Notes: generated by a model from the sequence alone, not told the origin. Shown: positions 7,582-15,277, numbered from the stretch's first letter. The stretch is DNA of 20,409 nucleotides from JAEZKC01 sp046538945 (GCA_046538945.1 JBKHHW010000047.1:1-20409), one strand, 5' to 3'. A program made the numbers and translations.

Positions 7582-8151
7582 ATGAACAAGACACTTCTGG
7601 AACCTACTAAAGAATTGCTGGATGAGTGCAGGGCTGGTAATCAGCTGGCCTTCAAGCAGATCTTCCATATGTATCGTTCGTATGCCTACAATCTTATCTA
7701 TAAGACTACCGGCGTTCACGGAGACCATGAGGATCTGCTGCAGGAGGTGTTCTTTCAGATATATCTGTCTCTGAAAACATTTCATGGCGATTCCTCTTTC
7801 AAAACCTGGTTCCACCGTGTGGTTATTCATGTGTGCACACGGCGTTGGAGGTATCAGAAAGCGGAGAAACGAATCTCATCCAAGCAGACGGTGCAGCTTG
7901 ATTCTGTGGAAAATATGGTGCCCAACAACGAGATCGGCTCTCTGAAGCAGCTTGAGTTGAAGGATCTTGTCGAGCAGGCGCTGGATACTTTGGATTATAA
8001 ATTGCGAATACCTTTGGTACTAAATATTTACGGTGAGATGGATCTGGCCGAAATCGCCACCATCATGGCGATTCCGGAAGGCACTGTGAAATCCAGACTG
8101 TTCACCGCAAGAAAGCAGATTAGGGAATTTCTGGATAATCTGGAAAACTGA
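7582..8151 (+). CDS. ECF-type RNA polymerase sigma factor
   Basis: This 189-residue group IV sigma factor would direct RNA polymerase to a dedicated promoter set, probably under control of the membrane protein encoded next. Region 2 spans about 20-90, including DLLQEVFFQIYLSLKTF (51-67) and the FKTWFHRVVIHVCTRRWR stretch (73-90). Region 4 spans about 124-185, with the helix-turn-helix LAEIATIMAIPEGTVKSRLF (155-174). No extra C-terminal domain is present. I chose the ATG at 7582, 7 nt after GGGGGGA, rather than the in-frame GTG at 7543, which lies in the leader hairpin and has no ribosome-binding site. The FecR-like gene begins 39 nt downstream, a classic sigma/anti-sigma arrangement. Confidence 0.93.
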   Translation: MNKTLLEPTKELLDECRAGNQLAFKQIFHMYRSYAYNLIYKTTGVHGDHEDLLQEVFFQIYLSLKTFHGDSSFKTWFHRVVIHVCTRRWRYQKAEKRISSKQTVQLDSVENMVPNNEIGSLKQLELKDLVEQALDTLDYKLRIPLVLNIYGEMDLAEIATIMAIPEGTVKSRLFTARKQIREFLDNLEN

Positions 8152-8190
8152 TAACCTTTTGTAAGCTCACGCTTAAACCCGGAGTCGTAT

Positions 8191-10434
8191 ATGAAGCCCT
8201 GGAAGGGTGACAAGAAACTCAGGTGGTTTGAAGAAATTCTGCGCAGGGATGTCGATGAATCCGTGCTCGAATTGTCTTCCGTTGAATTTGAGCTTATGAA
8301 CAGAATCGAACTTGTGGAGCAGATGGGTGAGTTGGGGCTGCTCAAACTTGATGAAATATCCTCTGAAGAATTGATGGACAGGGTTCAGTCAGAACTTTTC
8401 AGGCAAATTCATCAGTACAGAGAATACGAAGAGCCGGTGAATGAGTGTATCCGGCATACTGAAGATATGCCTCAGAGCAGGTGGAATCTTTTAGAGCAGC
8501 GGCTGGATGAAAAGATCGCCGATGCCGGGAAGAGGGAGTACTGGGAACAGTGTCTCATGGTCGACATGGAGATGCCTCTGAGGAAGTGGGAGTGTCAGGA
8601 AGAGACCCTTTTTGATGCGATTTCCGGTTTTGAACGGAACGAAACCTGGGAAAAGGCGGCCAAGGGCGATGAGGTGAGTCAGCCCGTTTCTGCCGAAAAG
8701 CAGGAGATGGCCTTTGAGGAAATGCTTGCGAAAACTGATCAGCTTCCAGATTGGGAAAAGTGCATAAGGTGTGAGTTTGTGCAGCCTTGTTCTTTCTGGG
8801 AAAAGGCTGAAAGAAAGCTTTTTGACCGGATTGAGCGTCAGGGAGACGGCATGAAGCTGGCCCGGCAGCCGTTCTGGTTCTTAATAGAATTTTATATGGG
8901 TCGGCTCAAGGCTGCTTCGGTGGGGGTTGCTGCGGTTATGCTTCTGCTGGCAAGTCTTTGGGGAGGAGCTCATTTTCTTAGAGACGAAGAGCAGGTGCCT
9001 ACGCTGGTTTATCAGGTTCAGGGGGCAATAGCTGAAAAGTTCGATTTCGCCGCGTTGGGGAGAACTCACTTTTCCTCCGAAGCGGGAGATGTGCTTACTC
9101 TGGTGAATAAACATGGTTTCATGGAGCTTCAGAACGGCTTATCTGTTCAGATTGAGTACCTTTCCAGGAGTCGGGCCCGTTATCGTATCAACAGGAAAGA
9201 GTCCTCTGAGGTCTCGGCTTCTGAGAGCAGAGTTGTATTCTTCGCTAAAAAACGCGATTCAAGAAAGCAGTTTGCGGTGTCGACGCCGGATTATTCGCTG
9301 GAGGTCACAGGCACCTATTTCAGTGTTGAGCCGGATCAGCAGAACAGGTTCTGTACAAAGGTTTTCGAGGGTTCGGTCAAGATCAATGACGGTGAACGTG
9401 ATGTGGAGTTGAAGGCCGGTCAGAGTTATAGCTATAGTTCCTCTTCGGGGGAATATGTTGTCCGCAGCGGCGGAAAGGTCATTCCCCGTGATCAGATAGA
9501 GCAGGTTCCTGATGTCGAGGAAATCAGAAAGTACCGTTTACTGAAAATCCGTTCAGCAACACCCGGTTCGGTTGTGAGAATCGACGGGCGTTATTACGGT
9601 ACAACTCCTTTGGCGCTCTATCAGGCCGTTGGAGACCATAGAATTCAGGTCGTAAAGGACGGGTACACGTCGGTTGACACGGTTGTAACTATCGGAAGTG
9701 ATTCGGTTTATACCGTGAATGTGGTACTTGCCGAGATCAGAGAAGAAGAAGAAGAAATGCCCCGGCGGCCCCGACCTGTAAGGAAAAATGTCCCGTTGGT
9801 TCGCAGCACCGAGCCCGAAGTGATCCATGAAGAATCCCGATCCGTCAGTGAAGACGAGCCTGAGGATAATTCCGCTGCTAATTATCGGCTGGCACGAGAA
9901 GAGGAGCTTGATGGGGATTACAGGAATGCGATTCGGCTCTACGAGAGTGTTTTCGACAATCAGAATGCCAAGAAGGTGCACAGGGAGGATGCTCTGTTCT
10001 CCATCGGAAAACTGAAGGCGGAGCACGGATCCGGAGCGCAGGCCAGAGAGGTTTTTCTCGAATACCTGGCATTCTTCCCTGACGGGCTTTTTGCCGGGGA
10101 GTCCTGGCTGCGGCTGGCTGAGCTTGAGTTCGGCAGAGATCAGGAGAAGGCGCTTGAGTACTATCATAAATATCTGGAGCGTTTTCCTAGCCACCATCGT
10201 ACCTCTGAGCTTCAGAACCGGGTGGGCCTGATCTATCTTCAGATGGGCAGAAGCGAGGAAGCCGCTGCCATGTTCCGTGCTGCTCTGTCCAGTATGAGAC
10301 CCGCACAGAAAAAGGAGCGCAAGAACATTCTTTTGAATCTCCATAATGCGCTCAAGGCCTGCGGTGATGAGAAGAATTCGGACAGGGTGTGGCGTAAGTA
10401 TCTTACCGAGGTAAATACGCCCGGCGGCCGGTAG
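8191..10434 (+). CDS. FecR-PEGA-TPR membrane protein, probable anti-sigma/signal-transducing partner
   Basis: This 747-residue single-pass protein is probably the regulator of the adjacent sigma factor. The N-terminal region (1-240) is presumably cytosolic, acidic and Trp-rich, with repeated C-x12-W-x3-E-x2-L units (C86/W98, C121/W133, C191/W203) and a more degenerate first copy near 12-39. A TM helix lies at about 240-263. Residues about 270-425 form a FecR domain, with its core at 361-399 (STPDYSLEVTGTYFSV, then VFEGSVKIN) and a LKAGQSY end. A PEGA domain (about 450-513) is recognisable from PGSVVRIDGRYYGTTPL and HRIQVVKDGY. After a Glu/Pro/Arg-rich linker (515-560), TPR-like helices fill about 563-745. 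FecR and PEGA would sit outside the inner membrane. A classical zinc anti-sigma (HxxxCxxC) motif is not visible. The start is supported by GGAG at 8181-8184. Confidence 0.8.
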   Translation: MKPWKGDKKLRWFEEILRRDVDESVLELSSVEFELMNRIELVEQMGELGLLKLDEISSEELMDRVQSELFRQIHQYREYEEPVNECIRHTEDMPQSRWNLLEQRLDEKIADAGKREYWEQCLMVDMEMPLRKWECQEETLFDAISGFERNETWEKAAKGDEVSQPVSAEKQEMAFEEMLAKTDQLPDWEKCIRCEFVQPCSFWEKAERKLFDRIERQGDGMKLARQPFWFLIEFYMGRLKAASVGVAAVMLLLASLWGGAHFLRDEEQVPTLVYQVQGAIAEKFDFAALGRTHFSSEAGDVLTLVNKHGFMELQNGLSVQIEYLSRSRARYRINRKESSEVSASESRVVFFAKKRDSRKQFAVSTPDYSLEVTGTYFSVEPDQQNRFCTKVFEGSVKINDGERDVELKAGQSYSYSSSSGEYVVRSGGKVIPRDQIEQVPDVEEIRKYRLLKIRSATPGSVVRIDGRYYGTTPLALYQAVGDHRIQVVKDGYTSVDTVVTIGSDSVYTVNVVLAEIREEEEEMPRRPRPVRKNVPLVRSTEPEVIHEESRSVSEDEPEDNSAANYRLAREEELDGDYRNAIRLYESVFDNQNAKKVHREDALFSIGKLKAEHGSGAQAREVFLEYLAFFPDGLFAGESWLRLAELEFGRDQEKALEYYHKYLERFPSHHRTSELQNRVGLIYLQMGRSEEAAAMFRAALSSMRPAQKKERKNILLNLHNALKACGDEKNSDRVWRKYLTEVNTPGGR

Positions 10435-10490
10435 CTATTGATGCGCCGTTTATGTTGTTATATATTGATTCCGATTCACACTTTTTCCGA

Positions 10491-10496
10491 TATACT
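10491..10496 (+). promoter_or_regulatory. Isolated -10-like TATACT upstream of the TM1266-like gene
   Basis: TATACT matches the sigma-70 -10 consensus well and lies 78 nt upstream of the ATG at 10574. The best -35 candidate, TTGATT at 10465-10470, is 20 nt away, which is too far for a good promoter. Nothing else was found in 10435-10573. Confidence 0.25.
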
Positions 10497-10573
10497 CTCA
10501 CTGAGTGTCCGGCTGATTGGACTTAGTTCCGGTCTTGTTACTTGCACAAATTCTATTCTGGAAGGTGTCGGTT

Positions 10574-10843
10574 ATGGAAAAAAAGAAGAATCATTACATC
10601 GTAGGTGTGCATGTGGATGATCGGGTGAATCATGTCCCCCTGGTACAGGAGATTTTTACCCGCTTCGGGTGCTACATTAAAACCCGCATAGGCCTGCACG
10701 ATACTGATGACAATGTGTGTTCTCCTAACGGGCTCATTATTGTGGAGCTGCTGGGAGATGAAGGCAAGTTCGAGGAGTTCACGTCCGCACTCGAAGCGGT
10801 GCAGGGGGTGGATGTGAAGCACATGGTGTTTGAACATGTGTAA
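10574..10843 (+). CDS. Small TM1266/NikR-C-like ferredoxin-fold protein
   Basis: This 89-residue protein has a beta-alpha-beta pattern and the sequence features of the TM1266 family, often annotated as iron-only hydrogenase system regulators. These are an IVGVHVDDR first strand, a helix ending VQEIFTRFG, the R-x-GL turn (TRIGL) and a C-terminal strand GVDVKHMVF. This resembles the C-terminal ligand-binding fold of NikR and ACT-type domains. No DNA-binding domain is present, so a role as a small-molecule or metal-sensing or oligomerising protein is inferred only. I chose the ATG at 10574, 8 nt after GAAGG (10561-10565), over an upstream in-frame ATG at 10517, which would add 19 hydrophobic residues without a ribosome-binding site. 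No [FeFe]-hydrogenase maturation gene occurs in the window. Confidence 0.65.
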   Translation: MEKKKNHYIVGVHVDDRVNHVPLVQEIFTRFGCYIKTRIGLHDTDDNVCSPNGLIIVELLGDEGKFEEFTSALEAVQGVDVKHMVFEHV

Positions 10844-10870
10844 TTTTGTGCCGCTTAGATCGAATTCTGA

Positions 10871-10898
10871 TTGGCAGGTTTACAGTAACCGATAGTCT
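10871..10898 (+). promoter_or_regulatory. Weak sigma-70-like promoter candidate before the 139-residue gene
   Basis: TTGGCA (10871-10876) and TAGTCT (10893-10898) are spaced 16 nt apart. The -35 is good but the -10 matches only at the first, second and last bases. Transcription would start within or beside the GGGGGAGGG ribosome-binding site, which makes it doubtful. Confidence 0.2.
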
Positions 10899-10916
10899 AG
10901 CAGGGGGAGGGAACAG

Positions 10917-11336
10917 ATGGGCAGTACAGTTAAAGGAAAGAAGAACAGGGTCGCTCCCATCTCCGCGGTTGTTTTCAACGGAATCGATCTTCCCTTTGTG
11001 ATTTCTGCCCAGAACATAATAAATTATGTGCTCATGTGCGTGAGGGACATCTCGGTGGGCAAAGAAATCCGTGCCCGGAGCAGCGATTTGAGGGCGTGTG
11101 CAAGAGAGCTGGAAAATTTGTGCTCAAGGGGCGGTCTGGACAGAGAAATTCTCAGGCTCAAGAATGAGATGGTCTGCGAGCTGGAGGAGAGTTGTCAGAT
11201 CTTTGGTTCTGAACAGTTTGCTCACTCAGATTCACAGGATATCATAGTATCGACCCGCTGTTCGAACATACAATGGCTGGCGGTCTGCATGACCGAAGAG
11301 CTGAAGGGATTTATGGGAGAGCCTGATATTTCCTGA
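10917..11336 (+). CDS. Unrecognised Cys-rich 139-residue protein
   Basis: I do not recognise this protein. It has a basic N-terminus (MGSTVKGKKNR), a beta-like AVVFNGIDLPFVI stretch, then mostly amphipathic helix from about 30 to 95, and a second short region ending in a helix near 118-134. Seven cysteines (41, 61, 69, 87, 93, 115, 124) are scattered without CxxC spacing, so it is neither an obvious zinc finger nor an iron-sulfur motif. No signal peptide or TM segment is visible. A strong ribosome-binding site (GGGGGAGGG, 10903-10911) just before the ATG and even, gene-like codon use support it as real. It lies 73 nt after the TM1266-like gene on the same strand, so the two may be linked in function, but that is inference. 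Confidence 0.65.
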   Translation: MGSTVKGKKNRVAPISAVVFNGIDLPFVISAQNIINYVLMCVRDISVGKEIRARSSDLRACARELENLCSRGGLDREILRLKNEMVCELEESCQIFGSEQFAHSDSQDIIVSTRCSNIQWLAVCMTEELKGFMGEPDIS

Positions 11337-11667
11337 AACAGCTAGCACAAAGCAGCTGATTGATTTCTGAATAATAGAAAAATGGAAGCCCTCGGTAGGG
11401 TTTTCAGGCTGTATCTACGTTTTATGTGTGTCTGCGCCCGGTGTCGGATGGCCCGATATGACCTGCGCACCACCGTTTTACTCCCCTTTTTCAGATATCT
11501 CCATCATGTTTTTTTCTGCATTTTCCGGCAGACCAACTGTTTTGGCTGTCCTGATTCCCTCTTCCGGTATGTCTTTTGCGTTCCACTAATGGATGTTGAT
11601 TTCTGAGTGCTGACCGAAACACCGGCTTCCGGGGTGTCGCTAACCTGAATGATGAGCGGAGGGAGCT
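11337..11667 (+). other. 331-nt intergenic region with two weak hairpins
   Basis: AGCCCT/AGGGTT (11385-11400), with a CGGT loop and a short T run, could be a weak terminator. ACACC/GGTGT (about 11624-11640), with extra internal GG/CC pairing, lies just before the metalloprotease gene. A 74-codon frame at 11382-11606 is rich in Cys, Phe and Arg, has no ribosome-binding site and resembles nothing I know, so I read the region as non-coding leader/trailer. Confidence 0.35.
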
Positions 11668-12825
11668 ATGTTCGGCAGACGAATACGGTTATTCAATCTA
11701 CTGGGCTTTGAAGTCAACATCGATCTGAGCTGGATCATTATTGCAGTTCTGATCGTGTGGTCTCTGGCCCAGGGCGTTTTCCCCATGTTTCAGGAGGGGC
11801 TTGCGCCTGCGGTATACTGGGTGATGGGAGTGCTTGGGGCTCTGGGCCTCTTTCTGTCCATCATCGTTCACGAATTCTGTCACTCTCTGGTGGCCCGTCA
11901 CTACGGACTGCCCATGAAGGGGATTACACTCTTTGTGTTCGGGGGCGTGGCGGAGATGGAGGATGAACCGCCGAGTGCAAAGGCGGAATTCCTTATGGCT
12001 TTGGCGGGACCTGTGGCTTCCGTACTGGTCGGATTAGCCTTCTGGGGAATACTGGCTACGGGGAGTGTTTTTCTGTGGCCTGTGCCCGTTCTGCTCATCT
12101 TCAGCTACCTGCGCACGATCAACCTCGTTCTGGCCCTGTTCAACATGCTTCCCGCATTCCCTCTGGATGGAGGGCGGGTGTTCAGGTCGCTACTCTGGGG
12201 AATCAGGGGTAATATCATGTGGGCCACCAGGGTGGCATCCATGGTGGGGTCCGGTTTCGGTCTGCTCATGATTGCGCTGGGGGTTTATTTCGTCTTTGCC
12301 GCGGGAAATCTGGGAGGGCTCTGGTGGGCTCTGATAGGCCTGTTTCTCAGGAGTGCTTCCAAGATGTCCTATGATAATATCAGAGTGAAGGGGGCTCTGG
12401 AGGGGGAGCCGCTGCAGCGCTTTTTAGAGGACCATCCTGTCACGGTGTCAGCAGGAACTACCGTGGATCATCTGGTTGAGGACTACATCTATAAATACAA
12501 CTTCAACATGTACCCGGTCGTCCATGACGGGCAGGTCAGGTGCATAAATGTGTCCGATGTGAAAAATGTGCCTCAGCAGGATTGGGGAAGTCACAGAGTG
12601 GAAGAGTATGCCAAGCCCTGCACAGCCGACAACAGTGTGCTTATTTCCGAAAATGCCATGAAAGCCTTTTCAATCATGAACCGTACCGGTAACAGCCGTC
12701 TGATGGTGCTCACTCCTCAGGGGGATCTGGTGGGAACGGTCAATCAGAAGGATCTGGTGCGTTATCTTTCACTCAAGCTGTCGGTATCCGGGTCCGATCA
12801 GACTGAAAGGAAGCAAAACCCGTAG
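11668..12825 (+). CDS. Site-2-protease-type M50 zinc metalloprotease with CBS domain pair
   Basis: This 385-residue integral membrane protease would cut substrate helices within the membrane. TM segments are visible at about 19-38, 48-68, 106-133, 138-160 and 188-230. The zinc site is HEFCH (68-72; H68, E69, H72) in TM2-3, and the third ligand is D167 in NMLPAFPLDGGR (159-170), as in the family. Residues about 250-375 form two CBS motifs (HPVTVSAGTTVDHLV and the PQGDLVGTVNQKDLVRYL repeat), the adenine-nucleotide-binding regulatory module typical of archaeal/bacterial S2P-CBS enzymes; no PDZ domain is present. The start is supported by GGAGGGAG (11658-11665) directly upstream. Cleaving an anti-sigma protein, such as the FecR-like protein nearby, is a possible but unproven role. 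Confidence 0.9.
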   Translation: MFGRRIRLFNLLGFEVNIDLSWIIIAVLIVWSLAQGVFPMFQEGLAPAVYWVMGVLGALGLFLSIIVHEFCHSLVARHYGLPMKGITLFVFGGVAEMEDEPPSAKAEFLMALAGPVASVLVGLAFWGILATGSVFLWPVPVLLIFSYLRTINLVLALFNMLPAFPLDGGRVFRSLLWGIRGNIMWATRVASMVGSGFGLLMIALGVYFVFAAGNLGGLWWALIGLFLRSASKMSYDNIRVKGALEGEPLQRFLEDHPVTVSAGTTVDHLVEDYIYKYNFNMYPVVHDGQVRCINVSDVKNVPQQDWGSHRVEEYAKPCTADNSVLISENAMKAFSIMNRTGNSRLMVLTPQGDLVGTVNQKDLVRYLSLKLSVSGSDQTERKQNP

Positions 12826-12998
12826 GTCAGATTCTTTCCCTCTGGCAGAACGGGTGGAATTTAAAGTATGAAAAACTCTTTCTGGACTGAAACTGTTCGG
12901 TTCTGATGTTTTTTTTATAGTGATGGCCGGATATTCAGTCCGTGCTCATTTTAGATTGGCCGTTTTCAAAGCTTTAAAAAGATCTGCTGAGTGAAAAT
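12826..12998 (+). other. Non-coding stretch after the metalloprotease gene
   Basis: This stretch is AT-richer than its flanks and has a T8 run (12909-12916). A 23-codon frame, ATG at 12923 to TGA at 12992-12994, has no ribosome-binding site. It could be the decayed start of the frame described next, but nothing firm can be assigned. Confidence 0.3.
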
Positions 12999-13335
12999 GT
13001 GGACACTCCTCTTCCCCGCATCTGTGTCCTTCACCTGGTGGATTATCAGTTTTCTTTGCCCGGGGTGGGCCGTTTCGATATGGGTGAGTTGGAGGAATGC
13101 GGAGTCGGGGACCTGAGGGCTGCGCTTTTTTGAGCCTGCGCGGCCGTACCGATCTGGATATCCTGCAAAAGGGTGTTGGGCGGAAGGGATGTATTATCTC
13201 TGCGCTGATCGATTCTGGATTCTGGTCTATTCCCGGGCCATGGTTTATTTTGAGGGCGGGGTACATCTGTTTGCAGTACCGGTACAGGTCTCAAGCCAGG
13301 GTTTCCGGAAAGTGATCGAGTCTCAGCTCAAATGA
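12999..13335 (+). pseudogene. Probable frameshifted reading frame overlapping the rlmH start
   Basis: One frame runs from just after TAA 12975-12977 (first usable start GTG 12999) to a TGA at 13131, ending VGDLRAALF. The +1 frame then continues without a stop, EPARPYRSGYPAKGCW through YFEGGVHLFAVPVQVSS to QLK, and ends at TGA 13333-13335. It overlaps the rlmH start as ATGA, the usual arrangement of coupled genes. The switch falls in a run of six T (13126-13131); removing one T would join both halves into a frame of roughly 110 codons. Codon use in both halves looks gene-like, but I recognise no family and see no convincing ribosome-binding site. It could be a pseudogene, a sequencing indel or chance. 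Confidence 0.35.
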
Positions 13336-13766
13336 AAATCAAAATCGCGGCCGTGGGTAAAGTGAAGGACAGGTGTGTTTCCGAGAAGGTGCGGGAGTAC
13401 GAGCGGAGGGTCGGGCATGATGCACGGCTGGAGACGGTGGAGATTAGGGACTGCGGTGTCGAATCGGAGGGAATCAAGTTGCGGGAGATTATCCGCAGGG
13501 AGAGGACGTGTGCAGTCGTGCTCTCGGAGGAGGGGGTGCAGTACACCTCAAGGGAGTTCTCCGATCTGCTCCGGACTCTTGCTCCCCGTGTGCTTTTTGT
13601 GATCGGGGGGCCTGACGGGCTCAGCGATGCGGTCAAGGGGGAAGCGAAGGTGCTGCTGTCGCTCTCTAAGATGACTTTCACCCATGAAATGGCGCGCCTC
13701 TTTCTGCTGGAGCAGATCTACCGCGCGATATCCATCCACAACAACAAAAAATACCACCGCGACTGA
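13332..13766 (+). CDS. rlmH: 23S rRNA (pseudouridine-1915-N3) methyltransferase
   Basis: This 144-residue SPOUT-class enzyme methylates N3 of pseudouridine 1915 in helix 69 of 23S rRNA, using S-adenosylmethionine, on the assembled ribosome. It opens with MKIKIAAVGKVKD and has the SAM-binding knot segment LFVIGGPDGLS (88-98). It ends with the highly conserved block LSKMTFTHEMARLFLLEQIY (111-130), then RAISIHNNKKYHR. It is slightly shorter than the usual 155-160 residues, with the difference in the middle region. No strong ribosome-binding site precedes the ATG, which fits coupling to the broken frame that overlaps it by ATGA. Confidence 0.95.
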   Translation: MKIKIAAVGKVKDRCVSEKVREYERRVGHDARLETVEIRDCGVESEGIKLREIIRRERTCAVVLSEEGVQYTSREFSDLLRTLAPRVLFVIGGPDGLSDAVKGEAKVLLSLSKMTFTHEMARLFLLEQIYRAISIHNNKKYHRD

Positions 13767-14079
13767 CTTTCCGGCACGACTATTGCAGCATATCCGGATC
13801 TGTAAAAGGTATGTAGAAGTCCGATTCCCCGAAGCAAGCGCCCTGCCGGTCTGTTCTGAGGTGAAGTGTTTCCGGGGGTGGCTTCTTTACCTCGGTTAGA
13901 AGACCCGTTCTTTTTGCAAAATGATTTTCATTTCCGGAAAATCCCTTCTCAAATCCGCAAAAGCGCTTCTGTCTTTAAGGCTGGGAGCTACTTTGGGGAT
14001 CTACAAAGGACTGTGCTTATACTGTTTGCGATCCAATTCGGTTAGCGTTCATTTCAACCCGTAGGGGAGGTTTGTCCGT
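13767..14079 (+). other. Intergenic region before the glucan cluster: trailer hairpin and -10-like box
   Basis: CTGAGGTGAAG (13856-13866) can pair with CTTTACCTCGG (13885-13895), including G-U pairs, around an 18-nt loop. A T5 run follows only 14 nt later, so it is a doubtful terminator for rlmH. TATACT (14018-14023) is a good -10-like box 57 nt before the GT4 start but lacks a well-spaced -35. This is the most likely place for the promoter of the alpha-glucan genes. Confidence 0.35.
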
Positions 14080-15234
14080 ATGCGTATAGCAATGTTGGCC
14101 TGGGAATCACTTCACTCAGTCGCTCTGGGTGGTGTTGCCGTTCATGTGACTGAACTTGCCGCTTCTTTGGAGCGCAAGGGTCATGAAGTTCACGTGTTCA
14201 CCAGAATGAGGTGGCATGATGATTGGCAGTACAGCAATATTCACGGAGTTCACTATCATAGAGTCCCCTATTCCGGCGATGCCAATATGGTGAACGATGT
14301 GAACAATATGTGCCGTTCGTTTGTGAATTCGGTGTTCGCAGTCGAGGATTACATGGGAGCTCATTTCGACATCATTCATGCTCATGACTGGATGACCTCC
14401 AATGCGATGGTCTGGATAAAGCAGGGAAGAGACCGCAGGGGGGTTATTACCATGCATTCGACCGAGTATGGACGCTGCGGCAACAATTTTTACGACGGTC
14501 CCTCAAGGCAGATAATGGATCACGAGCGGCACGGGACCTACTGTGCAGACAAGGTGATTACCGTTTCCAATCTGCTGAAGAATGAAATACAGTGGATCTA
14601 CAACGTCCCGGACTGGAAGGCTCATGTTGTGGCAAATGGCATCTCCTATCACGATTTCAATGGCTGGATAGACCCGGGAGCTGTCAAAGCCCGTTACGGA
14701 ATCGGCCCCCTGGATCCGATGGTGCTTTTTGTGGGACGGATGACGACTCAGAAAGGACCTGATCTTCTGGTGCGTGCAATCCCTTATGTGCTCCATCACT
14801 ATCCCAATGCAAAATTCCTCCTTTCCGGCAACGGGGACATGAGGGGTCATGTGGAACAACTGGCGCACAGTATGGGTGTGGCGCATGCCTGCCGGTTTCA
14901 CGGTGTGTTTCCCCGCGGCGAGCTGGTTGACCTTTACCGCGCTTGCGACTGCGTTGCTGTTCCCAGCCGCAATGAACCCTTCGGTCTGGTTGTGCTTGAG
15001 GCGTGGGCTGCCGGCAAGCCGGTGATCGCCACTCATAACGGTACCGAGTTCGTCTGGCATGATGTAAACGGCTTCAAGGTTTACCCCAATTCTGAATCGA
15101 TCGCCTGGGGAATCGGTTCTCTCTTTGCCAATTTCGATCATGCCCGCTGGATGGGACAAAAGGGTCGGGAGGCGGTGGAGGGTGCATTCTCCTGGGATAT
15201 CATCGCCGATCATACCCTTGGCGTGTACAGCTAG
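14080..15234 (+). CDS. GT4 alpha-glucan glycosyltransferase (glycogen-synthase-like)
   Basis: This is a 384-residue retaining GT-B enzyme that probably extends an alpha-1,4-glucan from a nucleotide-glucose donor in the cytosol; the substrate is inferred from the branching enzyme nearby. The N-domain has the donor-loop glycines G17-G18 (LGGVAVHV) and IIHAHDW (98-104). The C-domain has all expected GT4 residues: R220 and K225 in FVGRMTTQKGPDLL, and the E-x7-E pair E299 and E307 in SRNEPFGLVVLEAWAAG. It is shorter than classical GlgA (about 470-480 residues) and closer to short GT4 glucan or maltose-1-phosphate-type synthases. GGGGAGG (14064-14070) supports the ATG. A hairpin and a 151-nt gap separate it from the related DUF4912 fusion gene. 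Confidence 0.85.
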   Translation: MRIAMLAWESLHSVALGGVAVHVTELAASLERKGHEVHVFTRMRWHDDWQYSNIHGVHYHRVPYSGDANMVNDVNNMCRSFVNSVFAVEDYMGAHFDIIHAHDWMTSNAMVWIKQGRDRRGVITMHSTEYGRCGNNFYDGPSRQIMDHERHGTYCADKVITVSNLLKNEIQWIYNVPDWKAHVVANGISYHDFNGWIDPGAVKARYGIGPLDPMVLFVGRMTTQKGPDLLVRAIPYVLHHYPNAKFLLSGNGDMRGHVEQLAHSMGVAHACRFHGVFPRGELVDLYRACDCVAVPSRNEPFGLVVLEAWAAGKPVIATHNGTEFVWHDVNGFKVYPNSESIAWGIGSLFANFDHARWMGQKGREAVEGAFSWDIIADHTLGVYS

Positions 15235-15250
15235 CCATTTTGTTTCGTAA

Positions 15251-15277
15251 AGGTCTCTTCCGACGTGGAAGAGGCCT
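15251..15277 (+). terminator. Strong hairpin after the GT4 gene, possible attenuating terminator
   Basis: AGGTCTCTTCC (15251-15261) pairs with GGAAGAGGCCT (15267-15277), 11 bp with one G-U, across a 5-nt GACGT loop, 16 nt after the stop. The T run (15289-15294) lies about 11 nt beyond the stem, so efficient intrinsic termination is uncertain. It may instead stabilise the upstream message or set unequal expression within the cluster. Confidence 0.45.

Noticed and set aside
9553..10344. 263-codon minus-strand frame opposite the TPR region
   Set aside because: The plus strand has recognisable PEGA and TPR patterns; the minus frame is a shadow with no ribosome-binding site or known motif.
11382..11606. 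74-codon plus-strand frame before the metalloprotease
   Set aside because: It has no ribosome-binding site, an odd Cys/Phe/Arg composition and no recognisable domain; treated as intergenic.
12946..13266. 106-codon minus-strand frame before rlmH
   Set aside because: Pro/His/Arg-rich without a motif; the plus-strand frames with an ATGA overlap to rlmH are a better reading.
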